NCBI GenBank assembly: GCA_946404295.1
Contig: CAMJDE010000022.1
Coordinates: 1-14,231 of the forward strand
Reading direction: 5' to 3'
Length of the DNA: 14,231 bases
Source of the DNA: an uncultured Clostridia bacterium
Lineage (GTDB): Bacteria; Bacillota; Clostridia; Oscillospirales; CAG-272
The position numbers were made by a program, and so were the translations under genes. This document shows, in pieces, positions 12,833-14,231 of this stretch. The notes beneath the pieces were generated by a model. The model ran no database searches. It saw nothing but the letters and a program-made list of their open reading frames with translations, and had not been told where the DNA came from. Numbering within the stretch: position 1 is the stretch's first letter; every line of letters starts with the position of its first letter.

Positions 12833-14011
12833 TTATTTCAAATCGTCGATCGCCTTTTTTAATTCTTGCTTGACGCGCTCGGGCGAAAAAGCAAGCACCC
12901 GTTCTTTCCCGACCTCTTTGTAATGGCAATAAAGGTCCGGATCGTTGACTAACAAATTGATCTTTTCAGCCATATCGTTGGGATCTTGCACTTTCGCGAG
13001 TAGTCCATACTCGTTGTTCCCCAGTATTTCTTTGGGTCCAACTTTTGAATCCGTGCAAACAACCGGGATTCCCAAGTCCATCGCCTCGAGCAAAACCGTA
13101 GGCAGCCCTTCCCCTGCGACGCTCGCATGTACAAAAATGCTACATGCGGCATAATAATTCTGAACATCGCTTTGGCTTCCCAAAAACCAAACACTATCCT
13201 CAATGCAAAGGTCTTTACAGAAGTCTTCCAACTTTTTCCTTTCCGGCCCGTCGCCAACAAGCACCAAATTCCTTTCGATTCCATATTTTTCTCGAAGTAT
13301 CTTCAGTGCGCGGATCAGTGTATAGTGATCCTTGTGAGGATAGTTCATTCGAGCAACCGACAATAGATAGTCTCCATATCGTTCTTTCAACGCAGCAACC
13401 GTATTCAAGTCCACTGGTTTGCCTGACATTCTGACAGGATTGTAAAGTTTGAAAATCTTAAAATCAAACTTGTCCTTTTGATGATAAGCAATAACCTCTT
13501 CTTGCCCATCATCAACCAACACTACAATGTTTTTGATTTTTTTATACAAAAACTCAAAACCTTGAGAACTTAGAACGAATTGATAGAGTGCCCCGTGTAA
13601 CCAGGCCACCTTTTTTTTTGCTTTAATAAATGAATATGCAACAAATGACAAATCGTTATAGTGACCCGAAAAAGCAATTGCAATATCGTATGTTGTTGTT
13701 CTTTTTCGTTTAAATAACCTCTCGAAAAAAAGAACTGTACTTACGAAAATGTAAGCAAGCGGAAAGAGATATTTTCCTCCTTTGATCCTTCGTGTCATAA
13801 CCCAGTATGCTTCCGGACAATGGCTTCTTTTCAATGGTTTGATATAAACAGTACAAAGCGATCTAAGTTCATCAATGATTGATTCCGTTTTAGGAGAAAG
13901 AACATAGGCGTCGACATCATGCCCCAACTCTTTAAGTAGCTGGATATAGCTAATGCCTACGCGTTCTATTCCTCCAAAAATCATATTGTCAAACACAACC
14001 GCAATTCTCAT
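12833..14011 (-). CDS. Glycosyltransferase family 4 (GT-B fold, 392 aa)
   Basis: This is a retaining sugar transferase that uses a nucleotide-sugar donor to extend the glycan at the inner face of the membrane. The N-terminal Rossmann half has FGGIERVGISYIQLLKELGHDV (12-33), including the GG-x-E-R element of GT4 enzymes. A hydrophobic patch at about 81-100 may attach it to the membrane. The donor-binding half has YLLSVARMNYPHKDH, LVLVGDGPER and the E-x7-E motif in EGLPTVLLEAMDLGIPVV (Glu301, Glu309). The length is normal. ATG 14011 overlaps the previous stop as ATGA and has TGGAG seven bases upstream. The donor sugar cannot be told from sequence alone. Confidence 0.96.
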   Translation of the reverse strand: MRIAVVFDNMIFGGIERVGISYIQLLKELGHDVDAYVLSPKTESIIDELRSLCTVYIKPLKRSHCPEAYWVMTRRIKGGKYLFPLAYIFVSTVLFFERLFKRKRTTTYDIAIAFSGHYNDLSFVAYSFIKAKKKVAWLHGALYQFVLSSQGFEFLYKKIKNIVVLVDDGQEEVIAYHQKDKFDFKIFKLYNPVRMSGKPVDLNTVAALKERYGDYLLSVARMNYPHKDHYTLIRALKILREKYGIERNLVLVGDGPERKKLEDFCKDLCIEDSVWFLGSQSDVQNYYAACSIFVHASVAGEGLPTVLLEAMDLGIPVVCTDSKVGPKEILGNNEYGLLAKVQDPNDMAEKINLLVNDPDLYCHYKEVGKERVLAFSPERVKQELKKAIDDLK

Positions 14012-14231
14012 TTATTCACTCCAGTTCGTGCAATCGTTCTCTTTTCAACCAGCTGCATTTGCAACTCAGTGTCAAACCACAATCTTTTATCCGGTGTTCT
14101 TTCATAAGGAAATGGATATAAACAATCGCCAAGCATTTCATCAAACAATTCGACCTCTTTTCCCCAGGAATTGTCTGCTCGAAACACTTGCGTATTCTCA
14201 ATAGATTTTTTTGGATCAAAAAACTGATACT
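14008..14231 (-). CDS. Partial CDS, C-terminal 73 residues, unidentified
   Basis: The frame that enters from the right edge and ends at TGA 14010-14008 codes for a protein-like tail, from YQFFDPKKSIENTQVF through EMLGDCLYPFPYERTPDKRLWFD to RTGVNK. It overlaps the GT4 start by 4 bp (ATGA), as expected in this operon. An overlapping frame ending at 14016 is less protein-like and is rejected. The 5' part lies outside the window. No family was recognised. By position it is probably another polysaccharide biosynthesis gene. Confidence 0.8.
   Translation of the reverse strand, partial: YQFFDPKKSIENTQVFRADNSWGKEVELFDEMLGDCLYPFPYERTPDKRLWFDTELQMQLVEKRTIARTGVNK

Noticed and set aside
14016..14219. 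A 67-codon open frame at the right edge
   Set aside because: The overlapping frame ending at 14008 has more protein-like composition and forms the ATGA overlap with the glycosyltransferase start.

Overview
The window looks like a piece of a Clostridia-class Bacillota genome, probably from an uncultured gut lineage. The genus cannot be fixed from the sequence. The signs are strong Shine-Dalgarno sites, consensus sigma-A promoters (two perfect TTGACA-17-TATAAT pairs), and families typical of Clostridia: a U32 peptidase-like protein, a Toprim/DUF4093 RNase M5-like protein, a DUF6514-like small protein and a two-gene minimal SUF system.

Layout. Bases 1-342 hold two exact 139-bp direct repeats, 203 bp apart and packed with hairpins. 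Bases 393-1414 are an AT-richer accessory patch: a very basic 51-residue protein leftward, diverging from two overlapping unknown genes rightward. Bases 1787-5681 are a GC-rich housekeeping operon on the plus strand: U32 protein, Maf nucleotide pyrophosphatase, endonuclease III and an RNase M5-like Toprim protein, with gaps or overlaps of +19, -4 and -8 bp. A small DUF6514-like gene converges on it. Bases 6266-7931 (minus) are sufC plus a short sufB/sufD-like gene, with a perfect promoter and a terminator. Diverging from them is a solitary tRNA-Lys(CTT) with its own perfect promoter and terminator. Bases 8251-8489 hold a strongly folded intergenic element and an 18-bp direct repeat.

From about 9000 to the right edge the composition becomes clearly AT-rich. 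A tightly packed leftward operon lies here, continuing beyond the window: an unidentified partial gene, a GT4 glycosyltransferase, a sulfatase/phosphotransferase-fold protein, a Wzx-type flippase, a 35-codon mini-ORF with a Walker-B-like motif, and a 125-residue unknown. It reads as part of a surface-polysaccharide locus. The glycosyltransferase would extend the glycan, the alkaline-phosphatase-superfamily enzyme may modify it, and the flippase would export the lipid-linked repeat unit. Composition and the change of function at about 9000 suggest acquisition by transfer.

No complete, clearly novel defence or mobile system was found. The least explained signals are the folded element at 8266-8372, the hairpin repeats at 1-342, the mini-ORF at 9389-9496, and the sulfatase-like protein, which has no FGly motif and no membrane anchor.
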